Source: Fomitopsis serialis (lineage: Eukaryota > Basidiomycota > Agaricomycetes > Polyporales > Fomitopsidaceae). Taken from it: 64,000 nt of DNA. Position numbers and translations under genes: made by a program. Below the pieces are notes generated by a model. That model was not told where the DNA came from. It was given only the letters and a program-made list of their open reading frames with translations, and searched no databases. The stretch covers positions 248,001-312,000 of the forward strand of contig NW_025954983.1 of the NCBI RefSeq assembly GCF_022376445.1, in the 5' to 3' direction. Each line of letters opens with the position of its first letter. The stretch's first letter is position 1. Of the stretch, positions 48,458 through 62,878 are shown in pieces.

Positions 48458-50200
48458 TCAGTGAGGGCGGACGGTCGAGCGAGGCGGGTGGCTGGAGGAA
48501 CGAGAGCGAGCGGGGAAGGGGATGGGGAGAGGATGCATGTGACAGATATAGAGGCGCTAGCAGGGCTTTGAGGGAGCTTGGGTTTGGCGCGTCGATCAGC
48601 ATGCGGCGCGGGAGGCCAGAGGGGCCTGACCGAGACAGGTAGGCGCGGCCACGTCGCCAGGAGGATGGCCCGGCTCTCCCAGCAGATGTGTTTCGTCTCA
48701 CTCGCCGACGACAGTCGCCGTCTCGCGAGCCCGTCGCCACCACGAGGGCCCGCCACCCGCCCCCGACCCAGCGCCCCCACCCCGCCCGCTCGCCGCCCAC
48801 AGCCCCCCGTCGCGTCGCCCCCCCGCCCGCGTCCAGACCAGTGCGCGCACTTCGAGACCGGCCGCCATGTGACGCACCCTCCGTTTAGGTCACCCACATC
48901 GGCCTCATCGCCTTGCCGGCGGCTTATTTGGCGCCTGTACGTTAGCTTCCCGCTGCTTCCGGCTCCCAGCCCACGGGCCAGGGTCTTCCCTCTCTCCATC
49001 CCTCGACGCCCAGCGCTGCGCGGTAAGTACACACCCATCACAGCCCAGCAGCCCCCGTCTTCCGGTGGCGCTCGCACTCTTCATCCCCGCTACAACACGT
49101 CCAGGAAGCCCCCTCGCCATGTGCGACATATTCGGAATGATTCGAAACCCAGGCACCCTCAATCGCTCAACAACCCGTTACCGCATCGTCAGTGTCACCG
49201 ATCCGGCGTGACGCCAATGCCATATCCGGCAATTTCCCGTCACGTGCACACCAATCAATTATCGTCCAAGATCCTCCGGTGGCTGCTCGTTCGCCTAATT
49301 CTCAGATCCGGCTTTCGCGTAGGGCGATTGCAGAAGCAACTCTTGATCACGATATCTTCTCCCGGGCTGCAGCAACGGCTGCAGCTACTGGAAAGGTAAC
49401 GACATGTACCGAGTACTTGTCCGCAGCAAACGGTCCAGACAACGGGGTCCGGGCCAAGAATGGCCTGGCCAAGCCGATAGTCACTGGCAGACCCTCTCAA
49501 CGGCGGAGATGGCGCCGCGAGCACTCTCACTCCAGCCTGAGCCAACCACGATTCAGTTTGCCTATTGTATGTAACCTCTGCCTGGCTGGTGTCGCATTCC
49601 CTATCTCCGGGTCATACCTGGATTCATACTGCACTCCAGCAGCTGCCCGATGCACCTGCAGTGTCTTGGTACCAGCTGGTACTGCGCCGCGTAAACCCTC
49701 GTGCGCGTAGTGGTTCGGAGAGGCTCCAAGTCGGTGTGGTTGGGCCGCCGTATGTACAGCTCGCAAATCTTTCCATGCTGTGCAATGCCGTGCTGCTCTT
49801 CAGGCTCCGGTTCTAGGGTGACAACCATAAATTTTATTCTCTACCGCAGCCAGCCTTGGTTTTTAGTCTCGCCGAATCGTGTTGCTCCGTCCGCACCATA
49901 CACGAGGTGCTCCAGACCGCTAATCCGCGGCCTTCCTTCACAAGCAGTACTTCGCTCGTACGGCCGTCATGTTGCCCAGTCCCTCGTCTCGTCACTACTG
50001 ACCAGCCGTCAGAAGATTTGCCCTCATGCAGCCAATCGTATTTTCGCGACTGGCCGTCGCTGTGGACTATAGGACCAAGATGACCGCTGGACGTAGTCCA
50101 CAGATTGACGCACTGGTGCGCATTGGTAATTCCGAGAAATAACAAATGTGAAGATGTATCGGGAGGCGGGGAAGCAGACGAATTCGCATGAATAGCGACT
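48458..50200. other. Gene-free region upstream of the bZIP gene
   Basis: GC-rich and pyrimidine-biased near 48690-48900. Open frames on the + strand at 48578-49399 (273 codons) and 49192-49710 (172 codons) overlap in different frames and have no domain, so they are not called. May hold promoter and 5' untranslated sequence of the bZIP gene. Confidence 0.5.
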
Positions 50201-50230
50201 TTTGTCTGCAAGTTTGTCTGCAAGTTTGTC
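50201..50230 (+). repeat. Short direct repeat, 12-base unit
   Basis: TTTGTCTGCAAG occurs twice in tandem, followed by a half copy (TTTGTC). It is intergenic, about 340 bases beyond the XPB stop codon. Confidence 0.8.
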
Positions 50231-50569
50231 CCAGCGGAACACATCCTGTCTGTCGTCGACCCGCCTCGATCAGCGGGCTCTGCCCGGGGTGGGCCCGGAG
50301 CGACCGTCTTACGTCGCGCTGTTGATTCATTTCTATTCAGCCTCCAGAGTCCCAGGCTTTGAGCGCGTTCAGATCACCGACGTCGGACCTGGCCCGTGGA
50401 GTACGTCACGAAGCCTGTTCTCCAGCAATTTGTCAAACCGCCGACGTCCGACGTGCACACCTGATCGGACCTAGTGCATTAAACAAGGTGTACAGTATAC
50501 AATCCGTAGTATACATCCAACTACCAGATACGCCGCCGAGCCTGAGCCACAGGAGCGCCGTACCCACGA

Positions 50570-53964
<3,395 letters not shown>

Positions 53965-54234
53965 AACAAAGACAGTGGCACTCAACGAAGTCAGGCCAGA
54001 TACTAAACTGCACAGGAGACCAAGAGGTAATCCGAAGATGGCGGAGACGAGCTGAAGCAAGGCTGGTGAGTAAGCGCCGTCACAAGGCACTTGTGCCACC
54101 GCCACACCTTGTTCAATCGGAGATCGAAATGCGTGGAGAGACGCGAGATCTGGAGGACGGGTCTTTGCAGAGATCAATCATCGTCTCGCACGTTTTCTCC
54201 GTCTTGTCCTCTTCCCCCTTCCTGCTCGTCCAGC

Positions 54235-56086
54235 ATGTGGAGACCTGCTACTCGCGAGGTTACGGGAACCAACGAAAGTGTGTTTTTCATGTTTTACTCG
54301 TCATACACTTGCTGACAACGCTGTAGCGCCGTTGGGCAACCGTCGTCGCTTCGGACCTGCACCTGCGGAGGAAACTGCCCCCCCTCAGCTTGCACAGCCA
54401 TCTCCATCCGCTTATCCGCGTCCCCCTACCCAGATTGACAGAGATGGCTCGAGGAGTGACCGAGGAGAGACACCGCAGGCTACTAATGGTTCGGGTACGT
54501 GTCCATTCTTCAGCGCGGACTGGCCGTGTGCCTTTCCTAATCGCAGCAGATCGTGCAATTCTACGATATATCTCGCATGCATTTCCCTCAACCTATATCA
54601 CTCGTTCATACTGACTTCTTACTAACTTGTGACCTGGTGTCGTCTTCTATGTGTAGCTGACCCTAACGCACCTCGCAAGCGCCGTAGCCGCTGGGGTGAA
54701 GCCAAGAACGAGATCCCTGGATTGCCGACGGCTATCAATGCCAATGGCGTCTCGCAGGCTCACCTTGACAACTATGCGATCCACCTCAGGCTGGAAGAGA
54801 TCAATCGCAAACTTAGGCTGAACGACTTCGTTCCTCCGGAGCGCGAGAGGTAAGTAGACATTAATATATGCGGGCTTGCCATCTGACGAAACCGCGGATC
54901 AGATCTCCTTCCCCGCCGCCGACTTACGACGCGCATGGTCGCAGGACTAACACTAGGGAAGTCCGCTATCGTAAGAAGCTAGAGGATGAGCGCATTCGCC
55001 TCGTCGACCGCGCCATGAAGAACGATCCCAACTTCCGACCTCCTGTTGAATATCACCAGCAGAAGCGTTCCCAGCGCCCTTCGGAGAAGGTGTACATCCC
55101 CGTCAAGGAGTTCCCGGAGATTAACTTCTTCGGTCTCCTTGTAGGCCCCCGTGGTAACAGTCTCAAGAAAATGGAGAGGGATAGTGGCGCGAAAATCAGC
55201 ATTCGAGGCAAGGGCAGTGTGAAGGAGGGCAAGGCGAGACCAGAACAGTACGCTGAAGATGCCGAGGAAGATCTCCACTGTCTTGTTACTGCTGAATCAG
55301 ACGAGAAAGTCACTCTCTGCGTTAGATTGATCAACAGGGTCATCGAAACGGTACGCGGCCGTGTCTCATTAACATCAGTCTTTTAGCTAATATCGTACTT
55401 AGGCTGCTTCTACCCCCGAAGGTCAGAACGACCATAAACGTAACCAGCTTCGCGAGCTTGCTGCACTGAACGGAACTCTTCGTGATGACGAGAACCAGAT
55501 CTGTCAGAACTGCGGCGGTGTTGGTCACCGGAAGTATGACTGTCCAGAGCAGCGTAACTTCACGGCCAACATCATCTGCCGCGTTTGCGGGAGCGCAGGG
55601 CACATGGCCAGAGACTGTCAAGTTAACAGAGACCCCAACGCTATCAACAACACTCCTCCTTCTTCTAACTCGATGGCGATGACGAAGGGCGGTTTCGACT
55701 CCGAGTACGCAAGTTTGATGGCGGAGCTCGGAGAGGGCGGAAAAGGTCCTGGAGACGGTCCCAAGAACCCTTGGATGGGAAGCGCTGGGCACGATATCAC
55801 TGCGGGCGGCTCCAACATTCCTCCCTGGCGCCGTCCGGAAGTCTGGCAGAGCAGCGCCGTACCTCCTCAGCAGAACAACGGCTATCGCCCACCGCAGGGT
55901 TACGGCGGCTATGGCGCTGCTGGCTACAGTGCCGCTCCCGGTCAACAGTGGGGCGGCGCCGCCGCTCAAGGCGGATATGCAGGCCAAGCCGGCGGTTACT
56001 ACCCCCCACAGGACTACTCAGCCAACTACGCTCAGTACTACCAGGGCCAGTACGCTCAGCAGCAAAATGGCACCCCGTCTCACTAA
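54235..56086 (+). CDS. Splicing factor SF1 / branchpoint-binding protein (Msl5)
   Basis: Exons 54235-54277, 54327-54494, 54657-54849, 54903-55350, 55403-56086; 511 residues. It binds the intron branchpoint with U2AF early in splicing. Domains in order: [11 protein letters not shown] start, a U2AF-ligand-like basic KRRSRWG motif, the SF1 helix hairpin, a KH/Qua2 RNA-binding domain with [13 protein letters not shown], and two zinc knuckles ([14 protein letters not shown] and [14 protein letters not shown]). The C-terminal third is Gly/Tyr/Gln-rich, as in animal SF1, and low complexity. The second intron (54495-54656) is 162 bases, the longest confident intron in the window. The frame is intact. 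Confidence 0.95.
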
Positions 56087-56411
56087 CCCGATTCGTGCTC
56101 TAACGGTCACTCGTCCCCTTCTGACTCTGCCTCTCGCTCTCATCGTCCCGCGGCCTCATCGTTCAGTCCAGGTCTTGAAGCCGACTCCAGCTCATTAACA
56201 GTTCCCACCGATGCATCCTCATCCTCATTCCTCATCCTCGTACCTGCAATGAGGTTGGTCTGCGATAAAACTAACCATCGCCAACTGACATGTGCAGTCG
56301 ACCGCTTCCGCTCTCGTCCGATATGTAGCCTCGACTCTTCTGACTAGCGTATGACGATCTGTACTCCCGACGAATAAAACCTGGTATTGGGTATTCATGT
56401 ACTACTCGGGA
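56087..56411. other. Intergenic stretch between convergent genes
   Basis: 325 bases between SF1 (+) and the rRNA methyltransferase (-). An AATAAA signal lies near 56374 (gacgaataaaacc), suitable as the SF1 polyadenylation signal. Confidence 0.5.
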
Positions 56412-58263
56412 TCATGACGCTCTTTGTGCATCAGAGACGGCTTTTTTCCGGCGTTTGTGACGCTTTTTGTGTGTCGTATCGGTGGTTTCATCCTCGATCC
56501 GCCGTTTGCTGGTGACGGCAGGTGCGTCGCCGCCGGCGGCCCTCTTTACGAACAAGCATACAAAGAACCCGTTCGTCGCATCCCCATCGGGAGAACACCG
56601 CACGAGTGACTGTGCATCATCTGTGACCGCCGCCGACGATCAGCATAGCATTGCACTCCTGTTGACCATCCAACCTACCCGGACTGCTCATCTCCTCGGT
56701 CAGGCCTCGCCGATGCCATGTTGGTAGGACGTCCGCCTGCGGAGCGAGGACGAAGTGGCCATCAAGCGCTTCAGGTGTCTCGAGCGACTGCCGGACGACC
56801 CGCTCGTTCTCGATGGCATGGATGCTGCATGTTGAGTAGGCGATCCGCTTGACTGACGGAACTGTGGATTTCGTTAGTCGCTCGGCGATGGCGGACATGA
56901 GAGAGGATTACATTTCATTGCGTGTCTGATCATCATGAGCTGGAACGAAGCAAGCTTGGCCAGTCGCTTCTGCCCTTCGTCGTTCTGCGGTTCTTAAGTG
57001 CCGGGACGTGCGTTAGCGTGCTCGAAGTAGCTTGAGACGCCCACGCGTACGCATACCTGATTCCAGTAAATGGTCCATTCGGTTGACAATACCGGACCCA
57101 CTGCACGAGGGATCAAGTAGGCTGTCGGAACGCTCAGCATGGGTCAATTCACTGCGTGTGACTACGCACATGTGGGTCACTTTGCTGAACTTCTCGTCCG
57201 TCGGGCTCGTCATAAGGAAGTCAGCATTGACGGCCTCGACGTTCCTACATCGAGCTTTGGACAGCATCATCTTCAACGTGGAAAAGCGCTTGCGGTCGCG
57301 TTCGAAGGCAAAGAGCTTACTCTGCGCGTCAGCTTTCTGCGCCATCGTCGGTCATAGGTGTCGCACGCACCTTGCCTTTGTTGCCCATCAATGCGCTCAA
57401 GTGCGAGGTTTTGTTTCCCGGCGCAGCGGTAGCGTCGATGACGACGCTGCCTTCGTCAGCCGGCGGAGCGAGGACGTGTGCCGGAAAGCACGAAGCCTTG
57501 TCCTGCAGTATAATCTTGCCTTCCTTGTACAACGCGTCTTCGACGAATTGCACTTGTGGGTGGAAGGCGAGGAGGTCCGGGATATGTTTATCCTTGGCGA
57601 ACGCCTTGCTGCAGTCAGATTAATAGCAGAACGCAGGGGGGCCCAGGCGTCTTACATCGAAGTAAGCGGGTCAGCCAGCTCGTACCCACGGGAGCCGAAC
57701 GTCTCAATCGCATCTTCTACTGTCCAGCAATTCCGGTTGACACGCACGTAGCGTGGTATGTGTGCTGCGCAACTGCCAGTATGAGCACGCCAAAGCAGTC
57801 GAGATGGGATGCGGGCTGACCAGCTCTGGAATCGTCAGTTTGCGCGAGCTCGGCGTTCGTCTTCGCGCCCCGCTTGATCTTGATTCTGGTGAACTCGCCA
57901 TGTAGTCTCGTCTTATGTCGCAGTACACCTTGTTTGATAGGCCCATCCCCTGCCTGTATGCCATTCGCGAGCAGGAGGTCGTGTATAAGCAGCAGCGCGA
58001 GATTCCTCGAAGTGATCTTGCGCTCTTCTTTCAGAAGCTTCGTAGCATCGAGTACTTCATTCAGGACAGGCTTGTCTATTAGGAAAGGGTTAGCCTTGGA
58101 AGCTAGCGACGACACTACGGGCCTCACATTTCAGAGTCTCGATGACCAACGCGGCTGTCCTCTTTCTGTCTTTCTCAGCTACCGTGGCGATGATGCCCTT
58201 GATCGAGCCCTTCTTGGAGTCAAGTTTGTCAAGTACTTTGGCAGCCTCGAAGTAGAAATTCAT
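56412..58263 (-). CDS. RCM1: 25S/28S rRNA cytosine-C5 methyltransferase, NSUN5/Rcm1 family
   Basis: Nine exons: 58263-58128, 58075-57821, 57764-57656, 57608-57371, 57336-57170, 57121-57057, 56992-56912, 56861-56679, 56620-56412; 480 residues. It methylates one cytosine of large-subunit rRNA using S-adenosylmethionine, in the nucleolus. The RsmB-like N-terminal domain starts MNFYFEAAKVLDKLDSKKGS; ARIPRYVRVN-type AHIPRYVRVNRNCW follows. The SAM pocket is VIDATAAPGNKTSHL, the motif IV cysteine is in LLDPSCSGSGI and the catalytic cysteine in YSTCSIH. The C-terminus is a lysine/arginine-rich tail (KKRHKRRKKA), a likely nucleolar signal. The start was chosen for the conserved MNFYFEAA. The frame is intact. 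Confidence 0.94.
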
Positions 58264-59255
58264 TGTATAGTGCTAGTACAGGGCGTAAGTCAGCCTGATG
58301 CAGGACTGAGACAGAGCTGAGTGTACACGGCCAGACAGATCAAAGTCAATGCCAGCCCAGCTGCCGTGCCACCGGAGTCGTCTTGCTTTAGAGCACTCTG
58401 TAGACGTTTGAATCAGAATGTGTGTTGAACGGTCAAATGGAAAGAAGAGGAGAATCAGTGCACGTTTCGTCCTCAGTTGGGGAGACCCAGTCGGACAATG
58501 TAGATAAGTATGTGTAGAGACATCATGTTCGCCTCTTGACTGATGAAAGCACGTACCAGTGATACACGCGACTTCGGCACGTACTTAGTGAATACGACAC
58601 ACGACTAGCGAAGCATGAAGGAACGGTTCAGGTCGTCTCGACTTTCCGCGCGAGGAATTTTGCCTTCCAGACCACGTGAGTAGGGATCTCGATAAGCGCT
58701 CAGCCACACTCGGCGCGACCGTCCACTGGATGATGCATGGAGGAACGCTTTCCGTGTCGCGCAAGCCCGTACACACCGGACAACCGATGTCGAGCTAATA
58801 GCTAAATGCAAGGCGTATATAGAACAATGAATCCAACATGGAATAATTAGAAATGACGATTCGAACATAGAAAAAAAACAATCTAGAAATTCAAAATGGC
58901 GAAAAAGAATCCATTCCTATGTAGAGTCGATAGAGCGTAAAAATAACACGTCAATTAATACATGTGAGCTTCGCAAACGGTTGTCCGCAGTGGCAGTTGT
59001 GTATAATGCTTCTAGCACGCATGTTTTGAGATACTTCGCGCTACGGAGAGACCAGATACTTTATTTTGCGGTACGACGCGCTCCGACGTGCTGCGACGCG
59101 TTGCCACAAACGCGACGAAGGCTGGGCGCGTGCAAGGCGCGTGCTTCGACGTGCTTCGTTCGGTGCTTGGCTCCTACTGTAAGCTTGTCACTCCCACCGA
59201 CTCGCAGATACCGTTCTCAAGAGTCCACTGCCAGAGCTCGACCCTTTTTCTCGCC
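58264..59255. other. Divergent intergenic region (RCM1 / WD40 gene)
   Basis: 992 bases, AT-rich around 58840-58960 with an A-run at 58870. No gene recognised. An open frame runs from 59088 into the WD40 gene but is taken as 5' untranslated. Confidence 0.5.
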
Positions 59256-61372
59256 ATGTCTGATTGGATGCAACAGCTCGATGCTCTCGACGAACGTCTA
59301 GATGCACTAGGCGACGGTGATGAGACTGACGAGGAAGAGACGTCTGATGGCGGCGGCGATGGCGACGGCGCGGTGTTGAAAGCGACTCTACGGCGGGTAT
59401 GCGAAGTCGTGCGCAATGCTTCGGCACAAGGCGCAGGGAACATGGACGAAATCGTAGTCAAAGCGGAGGCTATCATCAACAGAGGTGTCGGGATTGCCTA
59501 CGGATCGGATGATTCGGAGGGAATGTTTGACTTCATCCCGTCATTTGCACATGCAGCGATGCGGACTTGGTGGAGGACAATACCAGCTTTCATGGTCTTG
59601 GTCAGCGTCCAGCTATGTAAATACGCAGTCCTCTCACTGATCTTTCGCAGGCCAGGGACTGATTGATTCTTTCGTATCCCATTTCAAGGACTTCATCGTG
59701 AGCGCAAGTTCGTATTCAGCGTGCACAATTGAACTTATGTCTGATTCAACTTTTCGTTGCAGATCCCGGTGGGATCCCTGCTGAGCTGCTGGGCCCTGCC
59801 CCGTGGAGGCCTGATATGCAACCTCACATCAAGAGCACCCGCCTATCGCGCTTCCGTCCCGATGTCAGCACCTCAGTCACCGACGCCACACCGCTTGCAC
59901 AGGCCATCCACCAAGCTCGCTGCGAAATCACTGATGACGACATCACGGTCCCCTCGAAGATGCTCATATCTCCCGGGCAAACATGCCTTGCCATTATCGG
60001 GGCAGGTGGATGGAAGAACCGCAATCCCACGCTGGCTTGCTACTTTCTGGACAAAGACGACCATATGCAGAAAGGGAGATCCATCACTCCTGGTCTCTCC
60101 GACCTCGCCTCTACGATGGCGATGGATGAGGAAAGGAAGTTGGTTTTCATCGCGGACAGCCACAGGGTAAAATCGTACTCCTGGGTAGCGAATCCCAACG
60201 CATCACGCCATAACAAGCTCCCCGCAGTCCACACACTGGATTCCGATGAGTGCTCTGGGTGTTTGGCCGTCCTCCCAACGGGCGCGTCGCACGCGCAGGA
60301 AAGGGGAAAGCGCTTGTGTGGAACATAGATGCTCTCCAACAACATGGGCCTGAACACAGACGGATTGGGAGGGGGCGGTTCGATGTCGAGGACAGCTGGC
60401 GTGACAACGACGGCGACGACATCGAGGATTCGACGGGAGCATTCCGCACGCTTCCATTGCCTTTGCAGACCCGACATTCTACCCTGCTGTCTGGCATCGC
60501 CATGCGCCGAGCGGCAACATGATCTGTGGGACTAACGGACGCCGAGATAGTAACGAGTATCTATGCGCATCAATCGACTTGGAGCATGGCGGACAAACCG
60601 TCGCGCGATACCTTGGCCATGGCGGGGACGTGGAGGTCATTTCTACGAGCGAGGGCGATCCGAATGTGTTCGCGACGGCTGGTAGTGACGGCTATGCGCG
60701 ACTCTTCGATGTACGACAGCCCCTCCCGGTCATGACTTTCAACCACGGCATCGACCTGGAGTATTGCTCTTCGGTCGTCCTCGTCCACCCAGATGGAGTG
60801 CCCAGTACGTGCCCTTGACTCACTTGCCTGGCGATGCTAATGTGCGTGCGTGCCAGCTCTCTTCACATCCGGACAGCAGAGCGAGCACATCAAATTGTGG
60901 GACATCCGTGCTAAAGCAGCGGTGTACGAGCTGTCTACCGGGAACAACGCGGTCGCATCCATGGCATGGGACCCGAAGCGCTCTGCGCTCTATGCTGCGA
61001 CGGAATGTGAGCGGATGGACCGCATGGGGATCAACCACGACTATCGCCCTGCTCGTATCCCGAGGTGGGCTGACATAGAACTTCCAGATGACCCTGCAAA
61101 CGGACCGGGCGAAGATGACGACGAAGACGACGCAACGGACGAGGACGAAGAGGACGACTTCGATCGGTGCTGGCCTCGAAAGGCGCACCACAATGAGAAG
61201 TATTTCGGCTACGCCTTTGATGCAGGCGAGCATAGGCTCTGTAAGAACATACATTCTCTGGTTGGCAAGTGTGACTTAATGCCGTACAGATCGATACGCA
61301 TTCAAGGAAGATCCCGATCCCACCCAATTGCCTGCCTATGGTGACGCTGCCATGGACGGGGGGTATTTTTGA
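59256..61372 (+). CDS. WD40-repeat-like protein of the agaricomycete-specific type, two frameshifts
   Basis: Exons 59256-59600, 59656-59707, 59763-60804, 60857-61240, 61290-61372. It starts MSDWMQQLDALDERLD with an acidic Asp/Glu segment. A helical region follows (EGMFDFIPSFAHAAMRTWW), then GGIPAELLGPAPWRPDM and beta-propeller repeats (LARYLGHGGD-type ARYLGHGGDVEVISTSEG, DGYARLFDVRQPLPVMTF, HIKLWDIRAKAAVYEL). Many mushroom genomes carry related proteins of unknown function. Exon 3 changes frame twice: between LAVLP and GRVARAGKGKALVWN at the GGG run 60280-60282, and between EDSTG and IPHASIAFADPTFYP at the GGG run 60435-60437. Each shift equals one missing G, and the exon length is exactly two bases short of keeping phase. 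No function is assigned. It may be intact in the organism. Confidence 0.75.
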
Positions 61373-61880
61373 AGGCTCTCGCGTTGGAGAATGCCCACAT
61401 GGCAAATGTTGCTGTCTCGCTAGCGTGTGTGTATGAGTGTACTGCTAAATCGCCTGATGATCTTGAAGTAATCATTCAAAGCACTGCGAATGTCTATGCC
61501 TTAGAGAAATGGCAGTGGCACATAGGCCCGCTGGGCTTCTGCCGCGTATACCCTATTTCTCGCTCATATTGAAATCATGAACGTCTGAGCCCTCGAGCGT
61601 ATCTGTTCACCTTCATTACTTTCCTTGATAACATATACGGTGCGATCGATGACCACTTGAAATCGGAAGCTCGGTTGCTGAGTCTGTGCGCACTAAAACA
61701 TTATTTGAAGTGCTTCTCAGTGAGCCTCCTGACTATTGTATCATAGCGAACCACCCCGGAGGTCGGTAGCCCGCATCCTATTTGTGATGACCTCATGACC
61801 AGGCTCATCACCTTATCTACAGACAAATCCGAACCTTTCAACTCACTGTTCTACGGTCTTCTCGTTCCCTGACTCACATC
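61373..61880. other. Intergenic stretch between two + strand genes
   Basis: 508 bases. No feature recognised. Confidence 0.6.
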
Positions 61881-62871
61881 ATGAAACTCGCTGTGACGGG
61901 ATGCACGGGGGACGTTGGCAAACGCGTCGTGATGGTCGCCCTGAAGCAGGGGCATTCGGTCGTTGGCATAGATCACATCGCTCCGAAGGACTTGCAATTC
62001 ACCACGGATCTAAACTTCAAGTTCGTTCAGGCGGACCTCCGAGACTACGATGAGACATTGAATGCGATACGAGGATGCGATGGGGTTGTCCAATTAGCGG
62101 GAGTGCGATGGCCCGCAGACTATGTGGCCACTACTCATAACACGTATGCCACCACGTAAGTCGTATTGAAGGGACGCTAAGATTGGTATAGGAATGTAGC
62201 CATAACGTGGAACGTTCTGCGAGCGGCAGCAGAGGTGAGGTAGCGAGACGACGACGGTCCACAGGAGCTGAATTACTGCGCAATTAGCTAGGGATTAACA
62301 GGGTTGCTCAAGCCTCCTCCGTCAATGTAATCGCTCTCGTGTTCAGCGTGCAACCACGATTCAAGTACTTTCCTATCGATGAGGATCATCCTGCTGAACC
62401 GGACGAGCCATATGGCTTGTCAAAATTGTAACAGCATATTATACCGAAGCCGATCCATTTTGACGACCCCTGTTTAGGATTTGCGAAATGCAGGCGGACA
62501 CGATCGTGCGGCGATATCCATCAATGCGTGTTGCCAGCATTCGCTTACACTGGTCCGTCCCGACACGCGAGGCAGCAACGCGCGATGATCCCGCGAGAAG
62601 AGCCAAGGATCTTTGGGGCTGGGTGCAAGAAGATTCCGGCGCGGAGGCATTCCTGCTCGCGGTATTCGGGGAGAATGGCAGGTGGTCGGGTCATGAGAGG
62701 TTTTTCGTTGCGGCGCCCGACATAGCAACAAACGAGGAGACAGTGGAGCTGAAGAAACAATTTTGGCCGGATGTTCCGATTCGAGATGGGCATGATCTGA
62801 GCGGGAGGAAGGGCTTCTTCGACTGCTCGAAAGCGGAGCGGCTGCTTGACTGGGTGCACAGGGTGCCATGA
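61881..62871 (+). CDS. NAD-dependent epimerase/dehydratase family protein (extended SDR)
   Basis: Exons 61881-62143, 62192-62234, 62288-62427, 62478-62871; 279 residues. The Rossmann nucleotide motif is at the N-terminus (MKLAVTGCTGDVGKRVVMVA), Asp/Asp contacts in ADLRDYDETLN, VVQLAG strand, SSVNVIAL with the active-site Ser, and the catalytic YxxxK in EPYGLSKLICEMQ. The C-terminal part (RRYPSMRVASIRLHWSVP) matches a fungal clade of NAD-dependent epimerases whose substrate is not known. Length is normal and the frame intact. The stop codon is only 7 bases from the stop codon of NPR3 on the other strand, so the two transcripts must overlap at their 3' ends. Confidence 0.87.
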
Positions 62872-62878
62872 GTGGAGG

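Noticed and set aside
48578..49399. 273-codon open frame on the + strand
   Set aside because: Pro/Arg-rich low complexity from a GC-rich, pyrimidine-biased stretch; overlaps the bZIP promoter and another frame.
49192..49710. 172-codon open frame on the + strand
   Set aside because: No domain recognised and it overlaps the previous frame; kept as possible but unsupported.
59088..59255. Upstream in-frame extension of the WD40 gene
   Set aside because: The family start MSDWMQQLDALDERLD fits better; the extension looks like 5' untranslated sequence.
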